The notes beneath the pieces were generated by a model, which worked only from the letters and a program-made list of their open reading frames with translations, made no database searches and was not told the DNA's origin. A stretch of 64,000 bases of DNA, from positions 759,701,006 to 759,765,005 of the forward strand of contig CM048745.1 of the NCBI GenBank assembly GCA_026315105.1, given 5' to 3'. The translations under genes were made by a program, and so were the position numbers. This document shows, piece after piece, positions 34,263 to 44,968 of this stretch; positions within the stretch are counted from its first letter, which is position 1, and every line of letters starts with the position of its first letter. The DNA comes from Locusta migratoria (lineage: Eukaryota; Arthropoda; Insecta; Orthoptera; Acrididae).

Positions 34263-34710
34263 TCGGATAAAAAAAGAAAAAAAGGAATTGTAGGCGCCCT
34301 ATAACACTTTTCTGTCGAAAGACGGGTGTCATTTCTGTTCTACTCTATTACTTGGTCAGTTACAACGTACTGTGTCCTTTCTGATTGGAAATCACGAATC
34401 CAATCGCGCAACTTTGGCGATATTGTACGTGAGTGCATCAAGGGCTTCAAGCTCGCTACGTTGGAAGTGTGGCCAGGCCTTTGTCTGAGATTTGTCCGTT
34501 AATAATGTTCATTCACGTTCCTAGTTGTGATACCATCTACCATTCGTAGTGGTATTAGTTCACTAATATTCGCGAGGTATTAATGATTTTCTGCGTTTCC
34601 ACATCGGAATAATTTTATGATTTCGTGGTGTTCGTTTCTGTCGACTTTCCGCGTTCTTAGAAGCTGTAGAATTACTCCTTCCTATTTTTAAATATGTTCC
34701 GAATCTTCAC

Positions 34711-35264
34711 TTCATTAGTGTATGAATATTCGGATTTTTTCGCTATTTCCTTGATCATCCGGTGATACTCCTTTGTCTGTTAAAGAACTTGCTCTCATGA
34801 TTGGAACAAAGTTGTTATCTAAATCAATGCATTTATGCTCTTCAGGCTATTAAGGCTTTCGACAAGGTGTAGCTTCTTCCGGTGATTACAGCAACTTTTA
34901 AATGTCTTGTCTTTGTTGTTCTTGTTCCACGTGTGCACCAAATAGTGAGTAGGTTTCTGAAACCGTTTCCATAAACTAGAACGTTTCTTTCTGCATTTAC
35001 CGAACCTATGAATGAGCAATATTGCGTGTGTAATTTTCTTGAAATTAGATTTTTCATACTTACGAAGTTTTGCGACTCCGCCGTGTATTGAGCCATAGTT
35101 TTTGAAACCGTTTACATTAACTAGATATTTTCGTCCTGCGCCCGTACTTCCCTTTACGGCAATTCCAAGTGTACGCGATTTCATTAAAGAAATCTCACTT
35201 TACATTCTACCCCTAGTTTTCTTTCAATTTTGAGCCCCATGTGCTCCACATTCGATCCACGGTT
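34711..35264 (-). repeat. unknown dispersed repeat, copy B, with a basic open frame
   Basis: Copy B of the repeat at 14440-15191. The minus strand has an open frame at 34819-35184 of 121 codons, rich in K and R (for example KLRKYEKSNFKKITHAILL), and a second overlapping frame at 34842-35096. In copy A the first frame is interrupted by a stop, and the second is kept over 83 codons. I cannot tell which, if either, is the real reading frame. No family recognised. Confidence 0.65.
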
Positions 35265-36078
35265 CCGTCCGTCGAATTTTCTGTTGGTGCGATTTCAGAA
35301 ATTTTTTTTTCCTGATTGGTGAGTACTTGCACAGCGTGGCTGTCTGAATGTGTGCCTGATTGCAATGTAATCAGCCACTTGAAACCCCTTGAAGTCAATT
35401 AATTAACGTTCTCTTGAAAACTAATGTTATTAGGAAAAATGTAGAACTTGGGCCATTTATATTAAATTTAGTGTTAACTACCGCACGCTTTAAGGTGTGC
35501 GCCTTTTAACTTTGAATTATTAAATCCCACCCCACCCCCTATTTGCACCGTGCGTAATAAATTTACCTACGTTAAACATGAATCCTCTCTGTAATTATTC
35601 TTCCATCAGAAATTTTTATAATTAATTTTGTGTGTACTTTTGTATAATTTACTCAGACTGTGGTTTTTGAGCCGTTTTCTTTTTGACCAACGTTTCCGTT
35701 ACCACTTTTATCATTTAAATTTCTCCCACTTAAATCATACTTACTTAATATACTTTAGCTGAGTAATTGAGTATCTTTCATCTAATAGTGTCTCCGCCTC
35801 CCTCATGAGCCATCAATAACAACAGTACGTTAGATAAACGAGTAGTAGCAATCTTTTATCTGGCGTACCTGCCTAGAATTCGTCCTTCCTGGCGTCTCCT
35901 AGTTAGTTAACTGTAAAACAAATTTTTCTATTCACCCGTCCCATCTTCTTGAAGTTGTGTGTGTGTGTGTTTGTGTGTGTAATATACAAGCACCAGCCTA
36001 CATTATTCTTTTAGGGAGAGTCTATTGTGTTTTTCGGGGAAGTGTTTTTGTTCAAAGCAACAGTGCGCGCGAGATTAG
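35265..36078. other. unassigned DNA
   Basis: AT-rich with a short GT run at 35959-35978. Nothing else recognised. Confidence 0.4.
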
Positions 36079-38385
36079 GTTAGATTAGTACTTGATCCAT
36101 AGGTCATCAATACGACACTTCGTAATGATGTGGAACGTGTGAGGTTAATGAAAGGTGTCTTTACAAATTATTACTTTGTACTAAATATTAAATTACACAA
36201 TTTTTTTCCAGATTTAGTAATTTATATCCAAAAATCCATCTATAGTGTAGAAGGAAGTGCCATTCAGAAATTCTTCTAATTTATTTTTAAATGCTATTTA
36301 GCTATCTGTCAGGCTTTTGATGCTGTTACCTTGCCATAGTTGGATTTAAATTTGAATAGTGAAGATCAATCTTTCTCCTAGTCTTGTAGTTACGTAAACT
36401 GCTATTGATTTTAAATTCGGTGGGATTGGTAATAACAAATTTCATAAGGGAATATACATACTGTGAAACTACCGTGAAGATCCCTAGCTCTTTCAAATTA
36501 GTGTCTGCCGGATGATCTTGGGTGGGATCCAGCAATTATTCTGATTACACGCTTTTGTGCAATGAATACTTTTTATTCAATGCTGCCCCATAAAATGCTG
36601 CCATACGAAAGCAGAGAATGAAAATAGGCATAGTAAGCTAATTTACTGAGACGTATATCACAAAAATTTTCAATTACCCTTATAGCATAAGTAGCTGAAC
36701 TCAAACGTTTCAGCAGATCTTTAATGTGGTTTTTCCAGTTCAACCCCGCATCAATGCAAATACCTAAAAATTTGGAATACTCTACCTTTGCTACAGATTT
36801 CTGATCAAAGTCTATATTTATTAATGGTGTCATTCCATTTACTGTATGGAACTGAATGTAGTGTGTTTTATCAAAATTTCATGATAGTCCATTTGCTGAG
36901 ATCCACTTAATGATTTTCTGAAGGACGTTGTTTACAATATTTAATTAGTTAGTTCTTGTCTGTCAGGCTTGATAACTATACTTATATCATCATCAAAAAG
37001 AACCAGCTATGCATCTTCATGAATATAGAATGGCAAGTCATTAATATATAAGAACAGCAAAAGGCCCAAGACCGAACTTTGTGGCACCCCAATTTTGATT
37101 GTTCCCCAGTTTGAGGAATCAGCAGCTCTAGAAGAATTCCATGATTTGCACAATCAAAAGCCTTGATGAGATCACAAACAATCTCAATGAGTGATCTCCG
37201 GTAATTCAGAGAATTTAACATTTTATTGGTGAAAGTATATGTAGCATTTCCTGTTGAAAAGCCTTTCTGAAAACCAAACTGACATTTTATTTTTGTTTGT
37301 ATAGCTTATGGAACTTAACTACGGGGTCATCAGTCCCTGACATTTTATTACAAGTGTATTTTTATCTATGTGTGAAACTACTCTAGAATACATTACGTTT
37401 TCAAGAATTTCGCGTAAGGCTGTTGGAAGTGAGGTTGAACGGTATTTGTTGACATCATACGTATCTCTTTTTTTGTGTAGTGGTTTAACAACAGAATGTT
37501 TCAGTCTATCAGGAAAAACACCCTGCTTCTGAGAACTATTACATATGTGGCTAAGAATCCTACATTTTTCTTGAGAACAAGGTTTGATTACCCTGCTGGA
37601 AATACCATCAGTTCAACGTGATCTTTATTATTTTCTTAATTTCAGAAGGAGAGGTGGGCGAAATTGGTATTGTAGCAAATTGTGTGGTCTTGTCTGTTCC
37701 ATTAACTGCCTAGCTTCTTCTAATTAACATTTAGATTCTATTTTCTCCATTACATTAAAAATAATTATTAAAAATATTTTCAAGTTCTGGTTTGTTAGTT
37801 GTAAACGTTTCATTCACTTTGATGGTTATTCTGTCTCCCTGTGCTGTTGGTTGCTCTGTCTCCCTGGCAATAATATTCCACATTGTTTTAATTTTATCAA
37901 AGGTACTAACCTCAGACATGATACACATGCTTCTGGAGTCAACACTGAAATCCCCATAAATAACAATTTGGTTCCTTTATCTGACAGCACAACACGGCAT
38001 CCAAATTTTTCATAAATAACCGAAAGTTTTCTGAAGGGGACCTATATACTGATACAAGGACCTTTATTCAGTTTACGCTGACAGGCACATGCTTCTATTT
38101 GTTGCTCCACATAGACGTTTTGTGTTTCCAAACATTTTACACGGTGATAAGTTTTCTCTCTATTCACATGCGCTGCTAGTTTGAAACTGATTATGTTTAC
38201 TTTTTCCTTAGCCTTCACAATGTAATGCTCAGATAGGCATGGTATATCTATTACATTCTCTGATTCTGTGTCATTTAAACAAACTACTAGCTTGTCTAGT
38301 TTATTATTTAATACCCCAATATTTTGTTGAAAGATAGTAACATAAACTTTTACTTTACTTTTGTGAGACTCATCAGTTGTTTTGA
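36079..38385 (-). pseudogene. Jockey/CR1-like LINE with endonuclease and RT traces
   Basis: Reading the minus strand from the right: an APE-type endonuclease is visible as VVCLNDTESENVIDIPCLSE (about 38300-38235), VLVSVYRSPSENFRLFMKNL (about 38060-38000), and IVIYGDFSVDS (about 37970), the catalytic GDFN/D-type motif. A linker reads STFDKIKTMWNIIARE (about 37910). RT follows with IEIVCDLIKAFDCANHGILL (37190-37130), then KFLGICIDAGLNWKNHIKDL (near 36780-36720) and YYAYFHSLLSYGSILWGS. The final part is LKELGIFTVVSQYVYSLMKF (near 36490-36430). Stops and frameshifts separate the blocks. The 3' end near 36080-36126 is a CTATGGATCAAGTACTAATC type sequence. It is the only LINE here with a readable endonuclease. 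Confidence 0.82.
37292..37336 (-). mobile_element. extremely 5'-truncated SINE, 45 bp
   Basis: Only the SINE tail is present (ACTACGGGGTCATCAGTCC). CTGACATTTTATT at 37279-37291 and 37337-37349 is a 13-bp target duplication. It sits in the RT part of the LINE at 36079-38385. Confidence 0.9.
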
Positions 38386-38397
38386 CTTTATTACTTT

Positions 38398-38555
38398 GTC
38401 GGTGCAGAGCGCGAGGTTGCTCTCCGTCGGAGGTTCGAGTTCTCCCTGGGACATTACTGTGTGTGTTAGGTTAGTTTACCTTAGTTTAAGTAGTTTGTAA
38501 GCTATCGACTAATGACCACGCAGTTTGGTCCGATAGATTTACAAACATTTGAACA
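38398..38555 (+). mobile_element. 5'-truncated tRNA-headed SINE
   Basis: It begins inside the head, before the B box GGAGGTTCGAGTTCTCC, and ends with the full tail CAGTTTGGTCCGATAGATTT. Confidence 0.85.
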
Positions 38556-38880
38556 TACCTTGAAGGGAAGCTCGCCACGAAGATGAGGTCTTACGATACT
38601 GCAAGTATTACTAGGACTTCCGCGAGGACTTTTTCGCGGCGTACTGGTGCGAAATTCAGCAGGCCCGTTAAAGCAGTCTGCCCTGTTAATGCCTAGTACT
38701 CCTAGTTGATTTTCAGATCCCCGGGAGAGTTCTTTCAGAGCATGATGATGCCAAATCAGTTCTTTTACAATCCGTACACTCCTCCGGAAATGATGCGCAT
38801 CTGTTTAAATTAGCCACAGGAGAAGTTGGAAAATTATAATAGATACAATTATATATTTTTGACGATGTTACAGGGTTAAG

Positions 38881-39462
38881 TGAGTGAAATAAATCGCAAT
38901 TTGCGATCAGTTATGGCTTCACTGTACTAGGTTTAAATGGAATACCAAAGTGCGGCGAATGAAAATTTGTGCCCGGCCGGGATTTGAACCAGAGATCTCC
39001 TGCTTACTAGGCAGACGCTTTGACTACTCCACCACCGAAGACACAGTGACCAACTCGACTGCAGAGGACTCTTCTCTGCACGTCTCCCCACACCTAAATC
39101 TCCATTCGCCAGGCTGTCTCTTTCCAATTAATTGTGTCTCGATAACTCATGGTCTGTTCTCCCTGATGCGGGAAAACAGTATTGTGGCTGCGAGCATTAC
39201 AGAACAAATAGACTGTGATAATAGGAAAGAGACAGCGTGGCGAATGGACATTTGTGTGTGGCGGGAGACGTGCAGGGAAGTTCTTTGCAGTTGGTTTGGC
39301 CACTGTGTCCTCGGTGGCGGGGAGGTCAACGCGTCTGCCTAGTAGGCAGGACATCCCAGGTTCGTATCGCGGCCGGGTACAAATTTTCATTAGCCGCACT
39401 TTGGTATTCCATCTAGTACAGTGAAGCCATAACTGATCAAAAATTGCGATTTATTTCACTCA
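38881..39462. mobile_element. foldback element with a tRNA-like block in each arm
   Basis: The left arm (38881-39124) and right arm (39221-39462) are inverted copies around a spacer of about 95 bases. Outer parts share TGAGTGAAATAAATCGCAAT, and inner parts share the CTCCCCACAC/GGCGGGAG and GAAAGAGACAG words. Each arm has a tRNA-like block: on plus at about 39303-39380, with hairpin CTGCCTAGTAGGCAG and B-box-like GGTTCGTATCG, and its inverted form at about 38975-39050. A partial copy is at 53783-53850. No terminal duplication is clear. Confidence 0.75.
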
Positions 39463-39544
39463 TTGTAATAAATGGCTCTCACTGTGCGGGCGTTACGTAG
39501 TGGAGTGTACGAGCAGTCTTGGGTAATACGCAACATGGAGCGTG

Positions 39545-39680
39545 TGGAAGTTTCAGTCGGTCGTGGGGACGTGCGCCATAGCGTTATGGTTAATGCGACA
39601 GCTCGCGAGAAGCGGGAAATGCGGGTTCGAGTCTAGGCCCGCGACAAATTTTCAAATGCCATTATTAAATTCTCCAGCTG
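39545..39680 (+). mobile_element. tRNA-like SINE fragment of a different family
   Basis: B-box-like GCGGGTTCGAGTCTAGG (about 39627-39643) follows an anticodon-arm-like CTCGCGAGAAGCGGG block. A tRNA-like ACAAATTTTCAAATG end follows. Confidence 0.5.
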
Positions 39681-39849
39681 ATTTTGATTCATCTTCACAA
39701 CTGCATTCTTCTACTTCATTTTACAGCTTGGTCGGCGCAGTATCATTTCCTTCAAACCTTCATGCATGTTTGAAGAACGAAGATTAGGGTTTAATGCCTC
39801 GTCCACAACGTTCTCATTAGGAACGCAGCGCACGATCGGGTAATTTTTG

Positions 39850-39985
39850 TCAGAGATAGGGAAAGAACTGGTCGTTTCATTTCAAAGGAACCATGCCAGC
39901 ATTTTCCTGAGGTGATTTAGGAAGTCTTCAATCCTCATGACCGAAGGTAAGATTGAACCTCGGTCCTCTAGAAAACATAAATGAT
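39850..39985 (-). mobile_element. SINE-like repeat, second family, partial
   Basis: The words TTTCAAAGGAACCATGCCAG and TCCTGAGGTGATTTAGGAA precede a decayed B-box-like ATTGAACCTCGGTCCTC on the minus strand. It is similar to 11120-11275. Confidence 0.5.
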
Positions 39986-40267
39986 CAAATTTCAATATCT
40001 TTAAATCTATGGAACCAAACTCCCACGCTTACAAACTACACTGGTCAAAACAATTATGGCATCGGTTGAGATATGTAGGTTCTGAAGTACCGCTATCGGT
40101 AGAATGAACTAAAATGGTTCCACGATTTTCTGTTGGTACTACGAACTGGGTACAACATTTCGACAATCCTGATAGTGGTAATATCAAAAAGTGCTACAGA
40201 GGGGGTTTGGTGTTGACTTGTGTTTACCAAAAGAATTACGCATGCAGTTAGGTTCAGATAGTGTAGG

Positions 40268-40436
40268 AGCAGGTAGTGCAATAGCCGAGTGGTCTGGAGC
40301 GCCACGTTAGGATCGCGAGGCTTCCAGCGTCGGAGGTTCGAATCCTCCATCGGGCATGAATGTGTGTGTGTGTTGTCCGTAGGTTAGTTTAACTTCGTTT
40401 AAGTAATTTGCAAGCTACGTACTAATAACCACGCAG
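40268..40436 (+). mobile_element. tRNA-headed SINE inside the Tc1-like element
   Basis: Head with ATAGCCGAGTGGTCTGGAG and B box GGAGGTTCGAATCCTCC. The copy is cut in the tail after CCACGCAGTT. No perfect target duplication. Confidence 0.82.
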
Positions 40437-40980
40437 TTGCTGCATTGTCCAACAGGGACGCGATTTCATACAACAGAAACCGTTAAAAGAAGGCAAGACT
40501 AAAGTCGGCCACAGGTATCATCTCTGGTGAACAGGTCGTCGAGTCAGGAGGTTGCATCAATGCTGTAACTCACCCTCCAGGCATCAACTACACGAAAATC
40601 CCGATATGGCCTTCGGGAATGTGACCTCCGCGCAAGGAACCATATAGTGCATTTCCCATTAAAACCACTACACAGTTTTAGCCTCCAAAAACTGGGCGGA
40701 GGAACATCAGGATTGGAGTCGTAAAGACTGGCGCCGTGTTCTGTTCATAGATCAGCCAAGATTTTCTGTTCAGCCGAACAAGGGTCGTTCTCTCCTCTGA
40801 AGAATACGAGGAACTCGGAACAATTTTGCTTCTGTGCAGGAAACATCAAACCTATGCATCAAACCTATGCTGGTTCTATACGAGATGGGTTCCTTCTCAT
40901 GGAATACATGCTTAAAGCTGAAGGAATTGAAGGAATGGAGAGGGCAGCTTGTTCACCGAACTTTAACATGATTGAGCATG

Positions 40981-41181
40981 TTCAAAAAATTGAAATGTTT
41001 GTTAAGCTTAAGGGACTTAACTGCGGGGTCATCAGTCCCTAAACTTACAAACTACTTATCAACTAGCTTATCCTAAGGACGGCACAATTATCCATGCCCG
41101 AGGGAGGATTAGAACCCCCGACCGTAGTGGCTGTGCAGACCGTGACTGAAGCGCCTCAGTCTCCTCGGCCACCGCTGCCGG
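40981..41181 (-). mobile_element. tRNA-headed SINE inside the Tc1-like transposase
   Basis: ATTGAGCATG at 40971-40980 and 41182-41191 is the target duplication. It interrupts the conserved IEH codons of the transposase. Confidence 0.93.
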
Positions 41182-41441
41182 ATTGAGCATGTCTGCGATG
41201 CACTTGGCAGACACAGTACAGAGCTGGAAATTGCAATCATGGAAGAATGGCCTAGATGCCTATTACTTGTTTTTCTGTAATCACTCCTTGCCACTCGGGC
41301 CTTTGACCTACAACCCCATTTACTCTTTCTGTGTTAAGATACGACACCACTACGTCTAAAATTAAACACTGAAGAAATTTCGCAGTTCAGAAAGATTGAG
41401 CCCGTGCTATCGGACTTAAAATGGAAAATATCAATTGAACC

Positions 41442-41670
41442 GGGCCGCGGTGGAGTGGCTGACCGCTCTGAGGCGCCTTGCTGCGGAGCGCGCCGCTTTT
41501 CGGCGTCTGTGACTAGAATCAGTGTTCAAATGTTTGTATAGCTCATGGGACTTAACTACGGGGTCATCAGTCCCTAACGACTCGAGTCCTCCTTCGGGCG
41601 TGATTTGGTGTTTTATCCTTAGCATAAGTTAGTATAAGTAAAGACTAGGCCCGATTACCAAAGTAGTTCA
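41442..41670 (+). mobile_element. tRNA-headed SINE carrying a second, truncated SINE
   Basis: The host SINE starts GGGCCGCGGTGGAGTGGCTG, is interrupted at about 41524-41577 by the tail of another SINE in the opposite direction, and resumes at CGACTCGAGTCCTCC. The decayed flanks TGACTAGAATC and CGACTCGAGTC may be the target duplication. Confidence 0.75.
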
Positions 41671-41889
41671 GTGCCTTCGATTTAAAAGCATCGGAATTAA
41701 ACCGGATGCGGTGTGTGACACAAGTGATACCAACACTATCCAGAAACCAAGAGCCATCATGCAGACACCGAAGTTGGTTTTCTGGTGGATGTTATAAACG
41801 ACTTTCACCTGTAAACAAGTAGCAGCATAACCAGGATCCGTTCTGCTGATGTCTGTCCAAGCTGCACTGGGAAGCCAGTTTCTGAACAC
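41668..41889 (-). other. unassigned hydrophobic open frame
   Basis: A 73-codon minus-strand frame with a membrane-like stretch CMMALGFWIVLVSLVSHTAS. It has no start or splice context and no recognised family. It overlaps SINE-flanking DNA. It may be chance or part of an unclassified transposon. Confidence 0.2.
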
Positions 41890-41929
41890 CAGGGAACGTG
41901 GCAGAAGGTGTTGCCTTTTCCTTTTCTTA

Positions 41930-42470
41930 ATGATTAGCCTCAGTATGGAAGTATTACCTATAAGTTCCGGATCAAGTATCCTCTCGCTTCCGAAAATCCG
42001 AATCTCTCGTAGATGGCTATTACTTGTCTTCTGAAGTCACTACTTTCCACTCGGGACTTTGACCCAAAAACCTCCTTTCCTCTCTCCTATGTCGGGACAC
42101 TAGAGTAATGGCAAGCTTGCAATCACTCCCACCTGCAGCAGATAGCAACTAACCTTCGATGCAGACAAGTTCACATCTGTTGCAATGCTCCAACGACGAG
42201 CCAACGCTGTGGATAACGCTGTATTGTCCGTTATGGCCATGCGGACAAGTTGATGGTATCACCGTTAGTGATCATGTTCTGTGGTCCAGTTCTCACTCGT
42301 CGCTGCGTACCACCTTCCTCTATCCGCTGCTTTCATCCACGCAACACTGTCATAGCAACATGCCCTGTGCGAGCGGAAATGTTCCGGTATGACAACCCCG
42401 TTTCGCGGAGAGAGATTGTTCTGCCCCGGTGCTCACGGGCCGATATGGCACCCTGTGATGTTCACGAGGC
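41930..42470 (-). pseudogene. Tc1-like transposase N-terminal fragment
   Basis: The minus strand near 42235-42100 reads MAITDNTALSTALARRWSIA, similar to the second helix-turn-helix region of Tc1-like transposases (..STARTIRR.. type). Flanking sequence at 42012-42080 matches 41253-41330 (CTATTACTTGT, then CCACTCGGG.CTTTGACC). Nothing catalytic is left. Confidence 0.5.
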
Positions 42471-42471
42471 A

Positions 42472-42673
42472 TACTGGCACTCGTTGTATAGGGTTACCAT
42501 ATGTTCGTCATCAGAAAAGAGGACAGCTCATGTAAAAAAGAGGACACTTTATTGTTAATGTAATTTACAACTTACTGGCACTCGTTGTATAGGGTTACCA
42601 TATGTTCGTCATCAGAAAAGAGGACAGCTCATGTAAAAAAGAGGACACTTTATTGTTAATGTAATTTACAACT
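42472..42673. repeat. 101-bp perfect tandem duplication at a transposon end
   Basis: TACTGGCACTCGTTGTATAG begins at 42472 and again at 42573. The two units appear identical through AATTTACAACTT. The unit includes both flanking DNA and the first part of the hAT-like terminal repeat. Confidence 0.95.
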
Positions 42674-42851
42674 TTATTAACGAACCACGTAAAACTACTA
42701 TGAACTAAAACAGTAACCTTGTGTGGTTACTGTAAAACGAAATATTATACACCTCGACAGTTTATCCATAATCACTACAATTGTCTCATTCTTAACTTTT
42801 TCACTTTTGAACGAACTATATTTGGAGGACGGCGAAATGTCTCTCAGGATC

Positions 42852-43052
42852 GCCGGCCGCGGTGGCCGAGGTGACTGAGGCGCTTCAGTCACGGTCTGCA
42901 CGGCCACTACGGTCGGGAGTTCGAATCCCCCCTCGGGCATGGATATTTGTGCCGTCCTAGTTCGTAAGTAGTTCATAAGTAGTTTGTAAGTTTAGGGACT
43001 GATGACCCCGTAGTTAAGTCCCATAAGCTTAACAAACATTTGAACATTTTTT
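42852..43052 (+). mobile_element. tRNA-headed SINE, complete, 12-bp target duplication
   Basis: TCTCTCAGGATC at 42840-42851 and 43053-43064. The head is intact: GTGGCCGAGGTGACTGAGG and GGGAGTTCGAATCCCCC. It lies inside the hAT-like element. Confidence 0.95.
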
Positions 43053-43193
43053 TCTCTCAGGATCTTTTTGTTTTTCAACAAGTACTGATAAAAGTTGAGG
43101 CATTTCAAATGATGAAGTTATACTGCTTATATACAATAGCTTTTATATTTTCTACTTTAAGTCTATTCCTGTCTTTTGTCCACTGTGTGTCCA

Positions 43194-43194
<1 letters not shown>

Positions 43195-43261
<67 letters not shown>

Positions 43262-43290
43262 GAGAAAAAAAAAAAAAAAAAAAAAAAAAA
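43195..43290. repeat. A-rich tract
   Basis: About 50 A, an AAAGAAAGAAAAG interruption, then more A. The open frame with polylysine here is an artefact. Confidence 0.95.
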
Positions 43291-43863
43291 ACACGTTCTG
43301 TGTTGGCATTATCAACACAAAATGACTGATTGAAATTTGCCCACCCACCGATGCTTACTTTGATAATTTTTCAAATAATTTGTAAAATTACAAAACTGAT
43401 CAAAGCACAATGTATTATTAATGTTTACTTTTGTTTGATCATTGAGATACATGGAACAGTTTTCAACAAACCCCCTGATAGAGATTCCTAAGAGCTGCAT
43501 CCACATGACTGGTATGAATCGTTTGCAACTGTCAGACGCATGCGGAGAGCGAAATCGAGAACGGCAAATTCCCTCTGTGTATGCGCCTAATAGTTGCGAA
43601 TAGTTTGGAACTGCAGTGCGAACGTACCCGTTGTCGCCAATAGCACAAAAATAAATTTTCTTTCAAGAAACCCAAAAAAGAGGACATTTTGTAGAAATTT
43701 ATAAATTCCGGCCGAACACATTATCTTGCGTCAAAAAGAGGACGTATGGTAACCCTATCATTATACTTTCACCTTGTGTGAGAGCTCTGCACTGACTATA
43801 CTAGGAGCAACACCGACCTTGTCGGACCGACACGAGAGTGCTCTGCTCGGCCTACGTGTGCCC

Positions 43864-44337
43864 CCGGGGCGCCGACTCCGTGGGTGCTCCGGGGCTCGTG
43901 CACCCCACAAAAATGTTTTCGGGGTGCTGAGCACCCACATAAAATTGAGTTGGAAAATTAAATTGTATATATTCAAAAAATCGGGAAAAATCAAAACCTA
44001 CCTTATGACTCAACAGACAATGCAAAACGTGACCATAGCGAGAGTCGATATTCACACGTGAAAGAAATGATCAGTTTCGTACACGGGTCCCCAAGCGAGT
44101 AGTAATGAGTGTCCGTGTTTTACCCACTATGCTAGCTTTAATCACCCTGAAGCACGTCGGTCCTTTTGACCTTTCAGGTGTACGTATTTACGAACATTCA
44201 ATTGTCTTCTTTCAGGAATTTAGCTTGAAGAATCTGATGCTGATGCTAAAGTTAATCGTTTGTCATTTATCTTTGTCACTTCCATTGTTATTAAAATTAT
44301 AGATTCAGTTGAAATTTGTAATGCTTTTCTCTCAGGC

Positions 44338-44388
<51 letters not shown>

Positions 44389-44873
44389 TGAACTATATTA
44401 CTACTGTCAGAGATGTCATGAAGTTATCTCGAAATGATGAAAGTTTTGATGAAATATACGGCTCTCGCTTGGAAACGACCAAAAAAAATTTGATGTCGGA
44501 CTTCAAAATTTCAAAATATTTCAAAGATTTCTTTAAACCTTGGTGACGGCGTTCTACCAGACGCTTTTGTCAGAAATAATAGCTTCGCACAAAAAGTGTT
44601 AGATTAGTAAACAGTGGAAAATTACTTACATCGAAATATCCACTTCGGCCAATTAGATCGCTTTATTGTAGTGTCGTAATGCAGCCATGCTTTCCTTTTG
44701 TTCCTCCTTCTTCTTCCTTTAGTCTTTAAAAGGCCAGATAACTGCCTATTTACTTTTATCAAGTATTGCTCATTCAAAAATGCATGAACATGATTTTCAG
44801 GAGGGTTGGTTTCAAACATTTGTCAATCGTGATATAGAGCACCCACACTGATTTTCAAAAGTCGGCGCTTCTG
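43864..44873. mobile_element. hAT transposon with 8-bp target duplication
   Basis: GTGTGCCC at 43856-43863 and 44874-44881 flanks ends CCGGGGCGCCGACT and, inverted, CAGAAGCGCCGACT. Further inside, GTGGGTGCTC is shared by both ends. CAG-type ends and 8-bp duplications are hAT hallmarks. A short minus-strand frame (44622-44819) has no recognisable domain. A poly(A) run at 44339-44386 interrupts the interior. Confidence 0.8.
44339..44386. repeat. poly(A) tract
   Basis: About 48 consecutive A. Confidence 0.97.
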
Positions 44874-44912
44874 GTGTGCCCCATCTCGCTACAGAACGTA
44901 CAACTTATTGCT

Positions 44913-44968
44913 TGCACACTCGTCACTACTTTCGCAATGTTTTCACAAAAGGCAGTGTCATTACGAGT
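44913..44968 (+). repeat. direct repeat, left copy
   Basis: GCACACTCGTCACTACTTTC and GTTTTCACAAAAGGCAG recur at 46171-46222 with few differences. About 1.2 kb separates the copies. Confidence 0.85.

Larger units (their letters stand above)
40026..41330 (+). pseudogene. Tc1-like transposon, degenerate, split by two SINEs
   Basis: A possible left terminal repeat ACACTGGTCAAAACAATTAT begins at 40030. Transposase pieces: NWAEEHQDWSRKDWRRVLFI (about 40690-40750), DQPRFSVQPNKGRS where the first catalytic position reads DQ instead of DE, RGTRNNFASVQE (about 40808-40845), and SPNFNMIEHV interrupted by a SINE and resuming as CDALGRH (41192 onward). Stops and frameshifts are frequent. A TTACTTG block at 41253-41330 recurs at 42012-42080, so the right border may belong to another repeat. 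Confidence 0.75.
42489..43757. mobile_element. hAT-like element with TAGGGTTACCAT ends
   Basis: The left end TAGGGTTACCATATG and the right end CGTATGGTAACCCTA (43743-43757) are inverted copies. Both continue with AAAGAGGAC or its inverse. The flanks TCGTTGTA (42481-42488) and TCATTATA (43758-43765) fit an 8-bp duplication with two mismatches. No transposase survives. It hosts a SINE (42852-43052) and a long A-rich tract. Confidence 0.65.

Noticed and set aside
43163..43348. Polylysine and polyphenylalanine frames
   Set aside because: Products of the A-rich tract only.
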